A DNA stretch of 18,931 nt from an uncultured Oscillospiraceae bacterium (GCA_900548085.1 URJF01000015.1:1-18931); one strand, 5' to 3'. Positions 6,734 through 13,376 are shown, counted from the first letter of the stretch. Notes: generated by a model from the sequence alone, not told the origin. Numbers and translations: made by a program.

Positions 6734-8575
6734 ATGAAAATAAAAAGCACAAAAATATTAGCGGCGATACTAACACTCATTTTGGCAGTGCAGGCGCCGC
6801 TTTCGGCCTTTGCCTTTACCGGCAAAAGTATGTTTACCTCGTCTACCTATACCCATCAGGACAGGTTTAAGGACGAGACTATCTATCAGGGAATAGATGT
6901 ATCAAAGCATAACGGAGATATAGATTGGAAAAAGTTGAAAAAAGAAGGAGTGGATTTTGTCATAATCCGTGTGGGTTATCGAGGCTACGGCAAAACAGGC
7001 TCGGTAAACAAGGATCCGAGATTTGATGAATATATGACCGACGCTCTGAAACAGGGCTTTAAGGTCGGCGTCTATTTCTATTCTCAGGCTTTGACCGAAA
7101 AAGAGGCAAAAGAGGAGGCAGAATTTGCAGTAAAATATGCAAAGAAATATAGTTTTCAGCTTCCGATTTTTTATGATTACGAATTTGCAGGCGTTAGCAG
7201 CGGCAGACTTGATTCAGCATGGAGCAGAAAAAAGCTGAACAAGAAAAAGATGACTGCAAACGCATTGTCTTTTTGTAACACGATTAAAGAAAACGGATAC
7301 AAGTCGATGGTATATGCCAGCAAGAGCTTTCTCGAGGTGCAGCTCGACAATGCCGCACTGACAGATGCCGGCTACGATGCGTGGCTTGCACATTATTATA
7401 CAAAGACAGGATATGCCGGCAGATTTTCGATATGGCAGTATTCCTCAAAGGGTAAGGTAAAGGGCATCGACGGCTATGTTGACAGCAACTTTATGTACGG
7501 TGCTATGTGGAATAATTATTTTAAGGCAAAGACGGTCGAAAGAGTGAACTACACCGGCGAGGCTCAAACCCCTGCCGTAACAGTGACCTATAAGGGCAAA
7601 AAGCTCACTAAGGGTGTTGACTATTCTGTTAAGTATAAAAACAATAAAAATGTCGGCACAGCCAGTGTTATTGTATACGGCGAGGGCAAGTATGAGAGTG
7701 AGGAAACTCAGAATCTTACCTTTAACATTGTCCCTAAAAAAGTAACGGGACTTGCAGCAAAATCTTCAACGACATCATCAATAACTTACGGCTGGAACAA
7801 AGTAGATACTGCCGATTCCTACAAGGTGCAGATTTGGCGTGGAGGAAAATGGAATACCTTGGGTACCACAACCTCTACTAAATATACCGCAAAAAAATTG
7901 CCACCTGCCACTAACTATAATTTCAGAGTGGAGGCTGTAAAAGTTATCGGTGACAACGGTTATTACAGCGGATATTGCGGCGAGGCTCGAGGCACTACAA
8001 AGGTAGCTAAGGTCAGCGGACTTACAGCGGACACAACCGTGAATTCAGTGAAGTTCAGATGGACGGCACAATCTAACGCAACCGGCTACAAAATATACAG
8101 ATATGATTATGGCAAGGACAGATATTATCTCTATAAGACAATAAAATCAGGAAAGAATAACACTGTTTCATTTACAAAGCTGAGTCTGAACAAAAAGGTA
8201 CGCATAAAGGCTTTGGCATACAAAGCAGTCGGCGGAAGAACCTATAACGGACCTTTGAGCGATGGCTTGACCGCAAAGGCAGTTGCGGAGCCGCCTGCAC
8301 TGAAAAGTGTCAGTGCCTCCGGCACACGAAAGATAAAAGCTAAGTGGTCAAAGGTGTCCGGCGTATCCGGTTACCAAGTAAAGTGGAGCACCACGCCGAA
8401 ATTGACATCTAATACTAAGAACCAAAACTTTTCTAAGTCATCCACAACTTCAGGCACAGTTAAGACCGCCCGCTCAAAAACAAAGTATTATGTAAAGGTT
8501 CGCTCCTATGTTACAAAAAACGGAAAGAAGTATTATTCTTCTTGGAGTAATATTAAGAGTGTAAAAACGAAGTAA
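6734..8575 (+). CDS. Secreted GH25 muramidase with C-terminal Ig-like and Fn3-like modules
   Basis: This 613-residue exported muramidase is paralogous to the preceding gene. It has a signal peptide (about 1-28), a GH25 domain at about 50-260 (QGIDVSKHNGDIDW with D55; FYDYEF with D148 and E150; SIWQYSSKG; VDSNF), then an Ig-like module at about 268-335 of the type YTGEAQTPAVTVTYKGKKL, common in surface proteins of Clostridia. Three Fn3-like repeats follow, at about 335-425, 427-518 and 520-613; the last ends in a basic stretch and there is no sortase motif or membrane anchor. The enzyme is probably released or loosely wall-bound, in contrast with its membrane-anchored neighbour. It starts after AGGAG at 6721-6725. 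Confidence 0.88.
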   Translation: MKIKSTKILAAILTLILAVQAPLSAFAFTGKSMFTSSTYTHQDRFKDETIYQGIDVSKHNGDIDWKKLKKEGVDFVIIRVGYRGYGKTGSVNKDPRFDEYMTDALKQGFKVGVYFYSQALTEKEAKEEAEFAVKYAKKYSFQLPIFYDYEFAGVSSGRLDSAWSRKKLNKKKMTANALSFCNTIKENGYKSMVYASKSFLEVQLDNAALTDAGYDAWLAHYYTKTGYAGRFSIWQYSSKGKVKGIDGYVDSNFMYGAMWNNYFKAKTVERVNYTGEAQTPAVTVTYKGKKLTKGVDYSVKYKNNKNVGTASVIVYGEGKYESEETQNLTFNIVPKKVTGLAAKSSTTSSITYGWNKVDTADSYKVQIWRGGKWNTLGTTTSTKYTAKKLPPATNYNFRVEAVKVIGDNGYYSGYCGEARGTTKVAKVSGLTADTTVNSVKFRWTAQSNATGYKIYRYDYGKDRYYLYKTIKSGKNNTVSFTKLSLNKKVRIKALAYKAVGGRTYNGPLSDGLTAKAVAEPPALKSVSASGTRKIKAKWSKVSGVSGYQVKWSTTPKLTSNTKNQNFSKSSTTSGTVKTARSKTKYYVKVRSYVTKNGKKYYSSWSNIKSVKTK

Positions 8576-8588
8576 CAGAATAAAAATT

Positions 8589-8625
8589 AAGCTCCTGCAA
8601 TCTATTGGATTGCAGGAGCTTTTTT
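8589..8625. terminator. Strong rho-independent terminator between convergent operons
   Basis: A perfect 14-base-pair stem (8589-8602 with 8608-8621) with a 5-base loop is followed by a T tract. The opposite flank (AATTTTTATT on the minus strand) is also T-rich, so it probably ends both the muramidase operon and the thiamin-precursor transporter operon, whose last gene stops at 8629. Confidence 0.92.
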
Positions 8626-8628
8626 GGC

Positions 8629-9372
8629 TTATGACAGATGCAGAATTTCTACTATTTGTCTTTTATATTCCAAAAATTCATCGCTTAAGTTAAAGTCGTC
8701 GGGTCGTGGCTTCTTTTCTTTTATCACGATTTCGTTGCTGATGGTGCCGGGACTGCCCGACAGTATGTATATTCTGTCTGATAGCAATATAGCCTCATCA
8801 ATGTCGTGGGTTATGAATATGGTGGACAAATTGATTTTGCTCATTATATCCAAATACCATTTGTGAATTTTTGTTTTTGTTATGGTGTCAAGAGCAGAAA
8901 ACGGCTCGTCCAGCAGTGCGACTCCGTCAGATGAAAGATATGTGCGAAGCAGCGCCGCCCTTTGTCTCATTCCGCCCGAAAGCTGAGCAGGATATTTCAT
9001 TTGTGTTCCTTCCAAACCAAAGGTGGAAAAGTAGGGAGAGGCGATTTTTCTTGCTTCCTTCTTCTTTGTTCCGTTCAGTATTAGTGGCAGACACACATTG
9101 TCTATTACTTTTCGATAAGGGAACAGCAGGTCTTTTTGGAGCATATAGCTGATATGACCGGGCCTTCCCGTTATGTCTTCGCCTGACACGGTTACCTTGC
9201 CGCTGTCGGGGGTGTATATGCCCGACAAAATGTTGAACAGCGTGGTTTTTCCCGAGCCGCTTACACCCAGCAGACATATAATTTCGCCCTCATTCAGTGA
9301 CAACGAAACATCTTTTAGTACCTGTAGATTGCCGAAGCTTTTGTTTATGCTTTCTGCTTTTAATAATTCCAT
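8629..9372 (-). CDS. thiZ: ABC transporter ATPase, thiamin-precursor (HMP-type) uptake
   Basis: This 247-residue ATPase of the nitrate/sulfonate/taurine/thiamin-precursor group powers import through the neighbouring permease. Walker A is GVSGSGKT (residues 36-43), followed by the Q loop (MLQKD), signature LSGGMRQR, Walker B VALLDEP and H loop ITHD. It is the last gene of the TPP-riboswitch operon and starts 3 bases after the lipoprotein stop codon. No good ribosome binding site is visible there, so translation is probably coupled. Sequence alone would allow sulfonate or taurine transport; the riboswitch and the lipoprotein type argue for the thiamin pyrimidine precursor. Confidence 0.85.
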   Translation of the reverse strand: MELLKAESINKSFGNLQVLKDVSLSLNEGEIICLLGVSGSGKTTLFNILSGIYTPDSGKVTVSGEDITGRPGHISYMLQKDLLFPYRKVIDNVCLPLILNGTKKKEARKIASPYFSTFGLEGTQMKYPAQLSGGMRQRAALLRTYLSSDGVALLDEPFSALDTITKTKIHKWYLDIMSKINLSTIFITHDIDEAILLSDRIYILSGSPGTISNEIVIKEKKPRPDDFNLSDEFLEYKRQIVEILHLS

Positions 9373-9375
9373 AGT

Positions 9376-10413
9376 TTATGCCAAATAGTCGTTTGAAAAT
9401 CCTTTGTTATCACCGAGAGTCTTGTCGGCGAGCTTTTCTTTGTCTACCCAATTATAAAATGCGTTCCAGCGTGCCGGGTCAATGTAGCCCCATTTCTTAG
9501 CATCGCTGATATATTGATTTACCATAAATTGCTGGCTCTGCTTTACGAGTTCCTCACTGCCTTTAAGAGAGCCGGTGTCGTCACCGTCGATAAGGATTTG
9601 CGCAGCCTTGTCCGGATTGTCGATAGCGAACTGATAGCCCTTTTGGGTAGCTGCCAGGAATGCCTTTGCAACCTCCGGCTTGTTCTTAAGAAAGTCGTTG
9701 TTTGCAACGAGAACAGGTGAGTAGTAGTCGAATGTTGGGTTAAGGTCTTTGATTGTGATTGTGTCTACTGGCACCTTGTTGATTTTTGCGTTGATGAGTG
9801 CCCAGCCTTCATAAACCCAAATAGCGTGCTTTTTGTTCTGCTTAACATCCTGAGCCTCGTCAGTAACATTGTTTGGTATTTGCTTTACCTTGCTCCAATC
9901 ACCGCCGTCTTTTTCGACAATGTTCTTCATCATAGCCAGCTCGATAGGTGACTGCCATGTGAGATACTCTTTGCCTTCGAGGCCCTTAGGTCTGTCCATA
10001 CCCTGTCCCTTATAGGACATGATGCAGGAGGTGTTGTGCTGCAGCAGAGCGGCTACGGCTGTAACCTCCATAGGAGTGTCGGATGCAAAAGCAGGTACAA
10101 GCAAATCCTGATAGCCTACTGCAAACTGTACCTGACCTGCGGAGCAAACTGAGATAGCAGCACTATCCTCAGGCGGCTGAACTATGGAGACATCCAGACC
10201 TGCATCCTTGTAGTAGCCGTTTTTCAGTGCTACATAGAGGCCGGTATGATTTGTGTTAGGAGTCCAGTCGAGGCATACGGTGATTTTTTCGTTAGCCTTT
10301 TTTGTTGTATCTTTTTTGTCGTTTGTGTTTGTTGTCGATTTGCTGCAAGCAAAGAGGCTGAATACCATAGCAACAGCCAACAGTGCGGCAAGTATTTTCT
10401 TTATACTTTTCAT
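9376..10413 (-). CDS. thiY: NMT1/THI5-like lipoprotein, thiamin pyrimidine-precursor binding
   Basis: This 345-residue lipoprotein is the substrate-binding part of the importer. It has a signal peptide with lipobox LFAC (Cys23 lipidated), a Ser/Thr/Lys-rich spacer to about residue 42, then LDWTPNTNHTGLYVA, the hallmark of the NMT1/THI5-like family that includes ThiY. The family binds thiamin pyrimidine precursors such as HMP or formylaminopyrimidine. The Cys-rich motif of the fungal THI5 enzymes is absent, so this is a binding protein, not an HMP synthase. It is preceded by GAGGA and sits between permease and ATPase genes in the riboswitch operon. The exact ligand is inferred from family and regulation. 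Confidence 0.87.
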   Translation of the reverse strand: MKSIKKILAALLAVAMVFSLFACSKSTTNTNDKKDTTKKANEKITVCLDWTPNTNHTGLYVALKNGYYKDAGLDVSIVQPPEDSAAISVCSAGQVQFAVGYQDLLVPAFASDTPMEVTAVAALLQHNTSCIMSYKGQGMDRPKGLEGKEYLTWQSPIELAMMKNIVEKDGGDWSKVKQIPNNVTDEAQDVKQNKKHAIWVYEGWALINAKINKVPVDTITIKDLNPTFDYYSPVLVANNDFLKNKPEVAKAFLAATQKGYQFAIDNPDKAAQILIDGDDTGSLKGSEELVKQSQQFMVNQYISDAKKWGYIDPARWNAFYNWVDKEKLADKTLGDNKGFSNDYLA

Positions 10414-10434
10414 ATTATTTTCCTCATCATATCA

Positions 10435-11220
10435 TTAGTTTGTTTCGTTTTGGTTTTCTTTTATTTTAGCCCAGGGCATAGATATTTTTTCTATCACATC
10501 TATCACCAGCATAAGAAGTAGACTTATGACGGATATGAATATGATTACGGCGAACATTTTGTCAAAAGCGTATGCCTTTTTGACTCTGGTCATATATACG
10601 CCTAAGCCCTCAAATCCGCCCAGCCATTCGCTGACTACGGCGCTGACTACAGCATAGGAGGCACTTATACGCAGACCTGAGAAAAATTCACCCATTGCAT
10701 TAGGCATTTTTACATATCTGAATATTTGTAGCCTGTTAGCCCCCATAGCCTGCATAAGATGTATTGCGTCAGTGTCCACACTTCTGAATCCTCCCAGCAA
10801 TCCTATGGTTATAGGAAAGAATGTGGTTATCACTACCAATGTGATTTTTGGTGCCATACCAAAGCCCATCCACAGCACCAACAGCGGCGCTATGGCGATA
10901 GTCGGTATTGTCTGCGTGATGACCAGCAGAGGATACAGCGCTTTGTATAGGAATGAAAATCTATCCATCAGCGTAGCTACGATAAAAGCCAGTATTATTC
11001 CTATAACAAGTCCATATACAGACTCCTGAAGTGTGACCGCCGCCTGTTTCATCATAATAGAAAAATTATCACAAAAGGCGTTTACTACCGAGGTGGGTGA
11101 CGGCAACATATATGCCGGCACAACCTCCCGGTCGCACACAATGTACCATATCAGCACCGCCACGGCGATAGCTAATACAGGTGCGGTTTTATTGGTGATG
11201 CTTTGTAACTTTTTTGTCAA
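10435..11220 (-). CDS. thiX: ABC transporter permease, thiamin-precursor uptake (TTG start)
   Basis: This BPD-type inner-membrane permease has about six hydrophobic segments, an opening TAPVLAIAVAVLIWYIVCD, and the EAA-type cytoplasmic loop MGANRLQIFRYVKMPNAMGEF that docks with the ATPase. The frame is open further upstream to 11319, but that part lies wholly inside the preceding gene and reads as non-membrane, shadow-like sequence. A TTG at 11220 has GAGGTG seven bases upstream and gives 261 residues, the usual size. With this start the gene overlaps the 3' end of the thiamin-binding gene by 32 bases, which suggests translational coupling. Confidence 0.85.
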   Translation of the reverse strand: MTKKLQSITNKTAPVLAIAVAVLIWYIVCDREVVPAYMLPSPTSVVNAFCDNFSIMMKQAAVTLQESVYGLVIGIILAFIVATLMDRFSFLYKALYPLLVITQTIPTIAIAPLLVLWMGFGMAPKITLVVITTFFPITIGLLGGFRSVDTDAIHLMQAMGANRLQIFRYVKMPNAMGEFFSGLRISASYAVVSAVVSEWLGGFEGLGVYMTRVKKAYAFDKMFAVIIFISVISLLLMLVIDVIEKISMPWAKIKENQNETN

Positions 11221-11488
11221 TGGTAAGCACCTCGCCCTCAGGGTTGTACACCACTTTGATGTATGCGCTGACGCTGTCACAGCCTGCCTTGATAGCAACC
11301 TTTTGGCAGTTTGCAACAATTTCCATCAGCTCATCATAGCTTTCGCCATCTATTGTGGTCTCAAATGGACCTACATAGTAGTTCAGTCCCGTTGACTTGA
11401 TATAGTCGATTACTTCGTCCACTATGCGTATCAGCTCGTCCTCGTCGCTGACCGACGGCAAAACCTGGATAGCAACACTTGCTTTCAT
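11189..11488 (-). CDS. Thiamin-binding protein of the MTH1187/YkoF-like family
   Basis: This 99-residue cytoplasmic protein (MKASVAIQVLPSV...) matches the small ferredoxin-like thiamin-binding family (Thiamine_BP; MTH1187 and half of B. subtilis YkoF). Family members bind thiamin or its pyrimidine part. Visible features are the alternating strand and helix pattern, ELIRIVDEVIDYIKSTGL, YYVGPFETTIDGE and KAGCDSVSAYIKV. An in-frame ATG six codons upstream also exists, but GGAGGA at 11495-11500 fits the ATG at 11488. It is the first gene after the TPP riboswitch, so its role in thiamin handling is well supported, though whether it delivers ligand, buffers it or senses it is unknown. Confidence 0.85.
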   Translation of the reverse strand: MKASVAIQVLPSVSDEDELIRIVDEVIDYIKSTGLNYYVGPFETTIDGESYDELMEIVANCQKVAIKAGCDSVSAYIKVVYNPEGEVLTIDKKVTKHHQ

Positions 11489-11527
11489 GCTCTTTCCTCC
11501 AATCAAAAATATTACTCAAAAAGTCAA

Positions 11528-11554
11528 AAGAAAAATCCCCGACTGCACGGGGAT
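11528..11554 (-). terminator. Riboswitch-controlled intrinsic terminator
   Basis: On the minus strand a stem ATCCCCG/CGGGGAT with a six-base loop is followed by a T tract, 17 bases after the TPP aptamer and about 40 before the first start codon. The CAGTC within this hairpin (11541-11545) can alternatively pair with GACTG (11571-11575), the 3' strand of aptamer helix P1. That gives a simple antiterminator: without TPP the downstream genes are read, with TPP the terminator forms. Confidence 0.85.
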
Positions 11555-11570
11555 ATAGTATCTTCATATA

Positions 11571-11642
11571 CAGTCTCCCTACACTCGCATTAACGAACAG
11601 GTTAGAAGGGTATAATCTCAGCCAAACGGCACCCCTGACTTA
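11571..11642 (-). ncRNA. TPP riboswitch aptamer (THI element)
   Basis: Read on the minus strand this contains the conserved TPP-aptamer blocks in order: GGGGTGCC, GGCTGAGA, ACCCTT, AACCTG, TAATGC and GTAGGGA, enclosed by a short P1 helix (AGTC at 11637-11640 with GACT at 11572-11575). It lies between a consensus promoter and the thiamin-binding gene. Binding of thiamin pyrophosphate is expected to switch off the transporter operon through the terminator just downstream. Confidence 0.97.
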
Positions 11643-11655
11643 TTAAGTTAGTTGT

Positions 11656-11684
11656 ATTTTACATCTCATATGCCGGTTTGTCAA
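11656..11684 (-). promoter_or_regulatory. Promoter of the TPP-riboswitch operon
   Basis: A perfect -35 TTGACA (11679-11684), a 17-base spacer and -10 TAAAAT (11656-11661) lie on the minus strand, about 14 bases before the aptamer. The -35 box lies at the 5' edge of the open frame of the alanine racemase remnant, which is transcribed, if at all, in the other direction. Confidence 0.8.
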
Positions 11685-12013
11685 GTGAGGCAGGTAATTG
11701 TGCCGATTTTTTCTTAGCAGATGCAAAGGCTCTTTCTGCAGAAGCGGTTAAGCAAAGCAAAACAGTACCGTTCCACTTTGCTTTGGATACCGGAATGAGT
11801 CGTATCGGATTTCAGGTTACCGAGGAGAGTGCCGACGAGTGCAAAGTGATTTCGTACGGCGGTACTTACACCATCGACAAGGCTACCCGTGTAACTACTA
11901 TTCCTGTAGGCTATGCAGACGGCTATCCTCGTTGTTTGTCCAATTTGGGCAGAGTTCCACGAGTGTATTATAAGGGCGGAAAAGAACAATTTTCTGCCAA
12001 CTATTTGTACTGA
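11678..12013 (+). pseudogene. alr: Alanine racemase remnant with a large internal deletion
   Basis: Two pieces of alanine racemase are fused in one frame. The first, KTVPFHFALDTGMSRIGFQ, is the conserved mid-barrel DTGMxRxGF segment; the second, YGGTYTIDKATRVTTIPVGYADGYPR, is the conserved region near the start of the C-terminal domain. Roughly 100 residues that normally separate them are missing, as are the whole N-terminal part with the PLP lysine and most of the C-terminal domain including the MDQ region. There is no credible start codon or ribosome binding site. The product could not be an active racemase, so an intact alr must exist elsewhere if D-alanine is made this way. Extent at both ends is approximate. 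Confidence 0.85.
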
Positions 12014-12024
12014 TAAATAATACA

Positions 12025-12059
12025 AAAAAGCGTTGCGATTTAATTTCGCAACGCTTTTT
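12025..12059. terminator. Two-way rho-independent terminator
   Basis: A perfect 14-base-pair stem (12025-12038 with 12046-12059), loop TTTAATT, carries an A run on the left and a T run on the right, so it works on both strands. It sits between the alanine racemase remnant and the end of the rubredoxin gene (12071) and closes the perR-rubrerythrin-rubredoxin transcript. Confidence 0.9.
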
Positions 12060-12070
12060 GCTTTTATTAC

Positions 12071-12226
12071 TTATTCTTCTGTGAATACTTCTTTTCCTAA
12101 ACCGCAGATAGGGCAGGTCCAATCCTCAGGGACTTCTTCCCACGGAGTGCCGGGTGCTATTCCATTGTCAGGATCGCCCAGCTCAGGATCGTACACATAT
12201 CCACAAGGGCATACATATTTTTCCAT
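12071..12226 (-). CDS. Rubredoxin with a shortened first cysteine knuckle
   Basis: A 51-residue one-iron electron carrier that would pass electrons to rubrerythrin or FprA. It has GYVYDPELGDPDNGIAPGT, the aromatic W36 and the second knuckle C38-P-I-C41-G, all classical. The first knuckle reads C6-P-C8-G: one residue fewer than the usual C-x-x-C-G. I checked this codon by codon (TGC CCT TGT GGA); the frame before and after is correct, so it is not a frameshift. The gene follows AAGGA upstream and lies 44 bases after the reverse rubrerythrin stop codon, in the perR operon. Confidence 0.92.
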   Translation of the reverse strand: MEKYVCPCGYVYDPELGDPDNGIAPGTPWEEVPEDWTCPICGLGKEVFTEE

Positions 12227-12270
12227 TTTGATTATCCTTTCCGTTCTTTAGTATATGTTGTATTTATATC

Positions 12271-12807
12271 TTAGCCGAAATATCTCTTGAGCAGGCCCTC
12301 AAATGCCTTGCCGTGGCGAGCCTCGTCACGGGCCATTTCGTGAACAGTGTCGTGGATAGCATCGAGATTTGCAGCCTTTGCCTTTTTAGCGAGCTCTGTC
12401 TTGCCATCTGTAGCACCTTTTTCTGCAGCTACTCTCATCTCAAGATTTTTCTTTGTTGAGCTTGTTACTACTTCGCCGAGCATTTCTGCAAATTTTGCAG
12501 CGTGTTCAGCTTCTTCGTAAGCAGCCTTTTCCCAATAGAGTCCGATTTCGGGATAGCCCTCTCTGTGAGCTACTCTTGCCATTGCGAGATACATACCTAC
12601 CTCGCTGCATTCACCGTTGAAGTTGTCACGGAGACCCTGTACGATTTCTTCGTCAACACCGTCGATGATGCCTACCTTGTGCTCTGCAGCCCAAGCGTTG
12701 TCATCTGTGTCCTCTCTTACTGCCATCTTAGCCTTGCAGATTGGGCAGATTTCGATAGGTTCGTCACTTTCGTATCCACATACGGGACAATAATATTTTT
12801 TAGCCAT
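12271..12807 (-). CDS. Reverse rubrerythrin (peroxide/O2 scavenging)
   Basis: This 178-residue protein has the rubredoxin-like domain at the N-terminus (C7, C10, C21, C24) and the four-helix diiron domain after it (NGECSEVGMYLAM, AAYEEAEHAAKFAEM, HEMARDEARHGKAF). This order is the reverse of classical rubrerythrin and is typical of the oxygen-responsive proteins of clostridia. It reduces H2O2, and in some clostridia O2, using electrons from NADH via a reductase and rubredoxin. The ATG at 12807 is chosen because AAGGAG lies nine bases upstream; the in-frame TTG two codons earlier is too close to it. No terminator separates it from perR (29 bases upstream) or rubredoxin. Confidence 0.93.
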   Translation of the reverse strand: MAKKYYCPVCGYESDEPIEICPICKAKMAVREDTDDNAWAAEHKVGIIDGVDEEIVQGLRDNFNGECSEVGMYLAMARVAHREGYPEIGLYWEKAAYEEAEHAAKFAEMLGEVVTSSTKKNLEMRVAAEKGATDGKTELAKKAKAANLDAIHDTVHEMARDEARHGKAFEGLLKRYFG

Positions 12808-12836
12808 TTTCAATTACTCCTTAAAATTTATATTTT

Positions 12837-13235
12837 TTACTTACATTCAGGGCATATGCCACTGTAATATACATCTCTCTTTTGTACCTCAAATCCGTCT
12901 AAACCGTGAGTGGTTATTCCGTCAACTTTGAAGTCAAAGATTTTTTTGCACCTGTCACAGATGAAGTGTCCGTGCAGTCCTGTGTCAGCATCATATCTGA
13001 CACGGTGGTCGTCGATTTGTATTTTGATTATCAGTCCGCATTCCTCTAACGACTGTAATGCGTTGTACACCGTTGTCTTGCTGAACGAGGGACTTTCTTT
13101 AATCAGTACTTTGTATATCTCGTCTGCATCCGGATGAGTGGGATGCTCTGCAAGATACTTGTATACCGCTATACGCTGCGGTGTCGCTCTAAAGTGTTTC
13201 TGTCTGAAAAGTTCTACTATTTCAGTCTCTTTCAT
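12837..13235 (-). CDS. perR: PerR-type peroxide-sensing repressor (Fur family)
   Basis: This 132-residue DNA-binding regulator has a winged-helix N-terminal half (TPQRIAVYKYL, SKTTVYNALQSL) and a dimerisation half. The regulatory metal site matches B. subtilis PerR at every position, offset by three: H34, D82, H88, H90 and D101. The Asp at 101 distinguishes PerR from Fur. The structural zinc site is C93, C96, C128, C131. Peroxide is expected to oxidise the metal-ligand histidines and release DNA. The ribosome binding site is AAGGTGG. It is first in an operon with reverse rubrerythrin and rubredoxin, classic PerR targets, so autoregulation of the whole unit is likely. Confidence 0.92.
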   Translation of the reverse strand: MKETEIVELFRQKHFRATPQRIAVYKYLAEHPTHPDADEIYKVLIKESPSFSKTTVYNALQSLEECGLIIKIQIDDHRVRYDADTGLHGHFICDRCKKIFDFKVDGITTHGLDGFEVQKRDVYYSGICPECK

Positions 13236-13247
13236 TTCTTCACCACC

Positions 13248-13280
13248 TTGTAACGAAAACTACATTGTAACGAGTACAAT
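13248..13280. promoter_or_regulatory. Candidate PerR operator: palindrome plus direct repeat
   Basis: The 17-base palindrome ATTGTAACGAGTACAAT (13264-13280; 6-5-6) lies directly downstream of the perR -10 box, where bound repressor would block transcription. Its core TTGTAACGA occurs again at 13248-13256, exactly 17 bases away. The pattern differs from the B. subtilis PER box (TTATAAT-N-ATTATAA), so assignment to PerR rests on position and symmetry only. Confidence 0.5.
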
Positions 13281-13284
13281 TCAT

Positions 13285-13312
13285 ATTATACTGATTTTTT
13301 TCGATTTGTCAA
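13285..13312 (-). promoter_or_regulatory. Promoter of the perR-rubrerythrin-rubredoxin operon
   Basis: Consensus -35 TTGACA (13307-13312) and -10 TATAAT (13285-13290) with a 16-base spacer on the minus strand, about 50 bases before the perR start. Both hexamers are perfect, so control must come from repression, consistent with the palindrome just downstream. Confidence 0.8.
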
Positions 13313-13334
13313 CAGTTTTTTGAAATTTTTTTAT

Positions 13335-13371
13335 AAAAAATCCGCCGCAGTATTTTTATACCGCAGCGGAT
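13335..13371 (-). terminator. Rho-independent terminator of the minus-strand amino acid transporter operon
   Basis: A 14-base-pair stem (13340-13353 with 13358-13371, two G-T pairs) with a four-base loop is followed on the minus strand by six T residues. It ends transcription from the ATPase gene that stops at 13429, before the perR promoter. Confidence 0.88.
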
Positions 13372-13376
13372 TATGG

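Noticed and set aside
5836..8575. Prophage lysis module suggested by two GH25 enzymes
   Set aside because: No holin, tail, portal or integrase gene is nearby, and the membrane anchor and Fn3-like modules fit chromosomal cell-wall enzymes.
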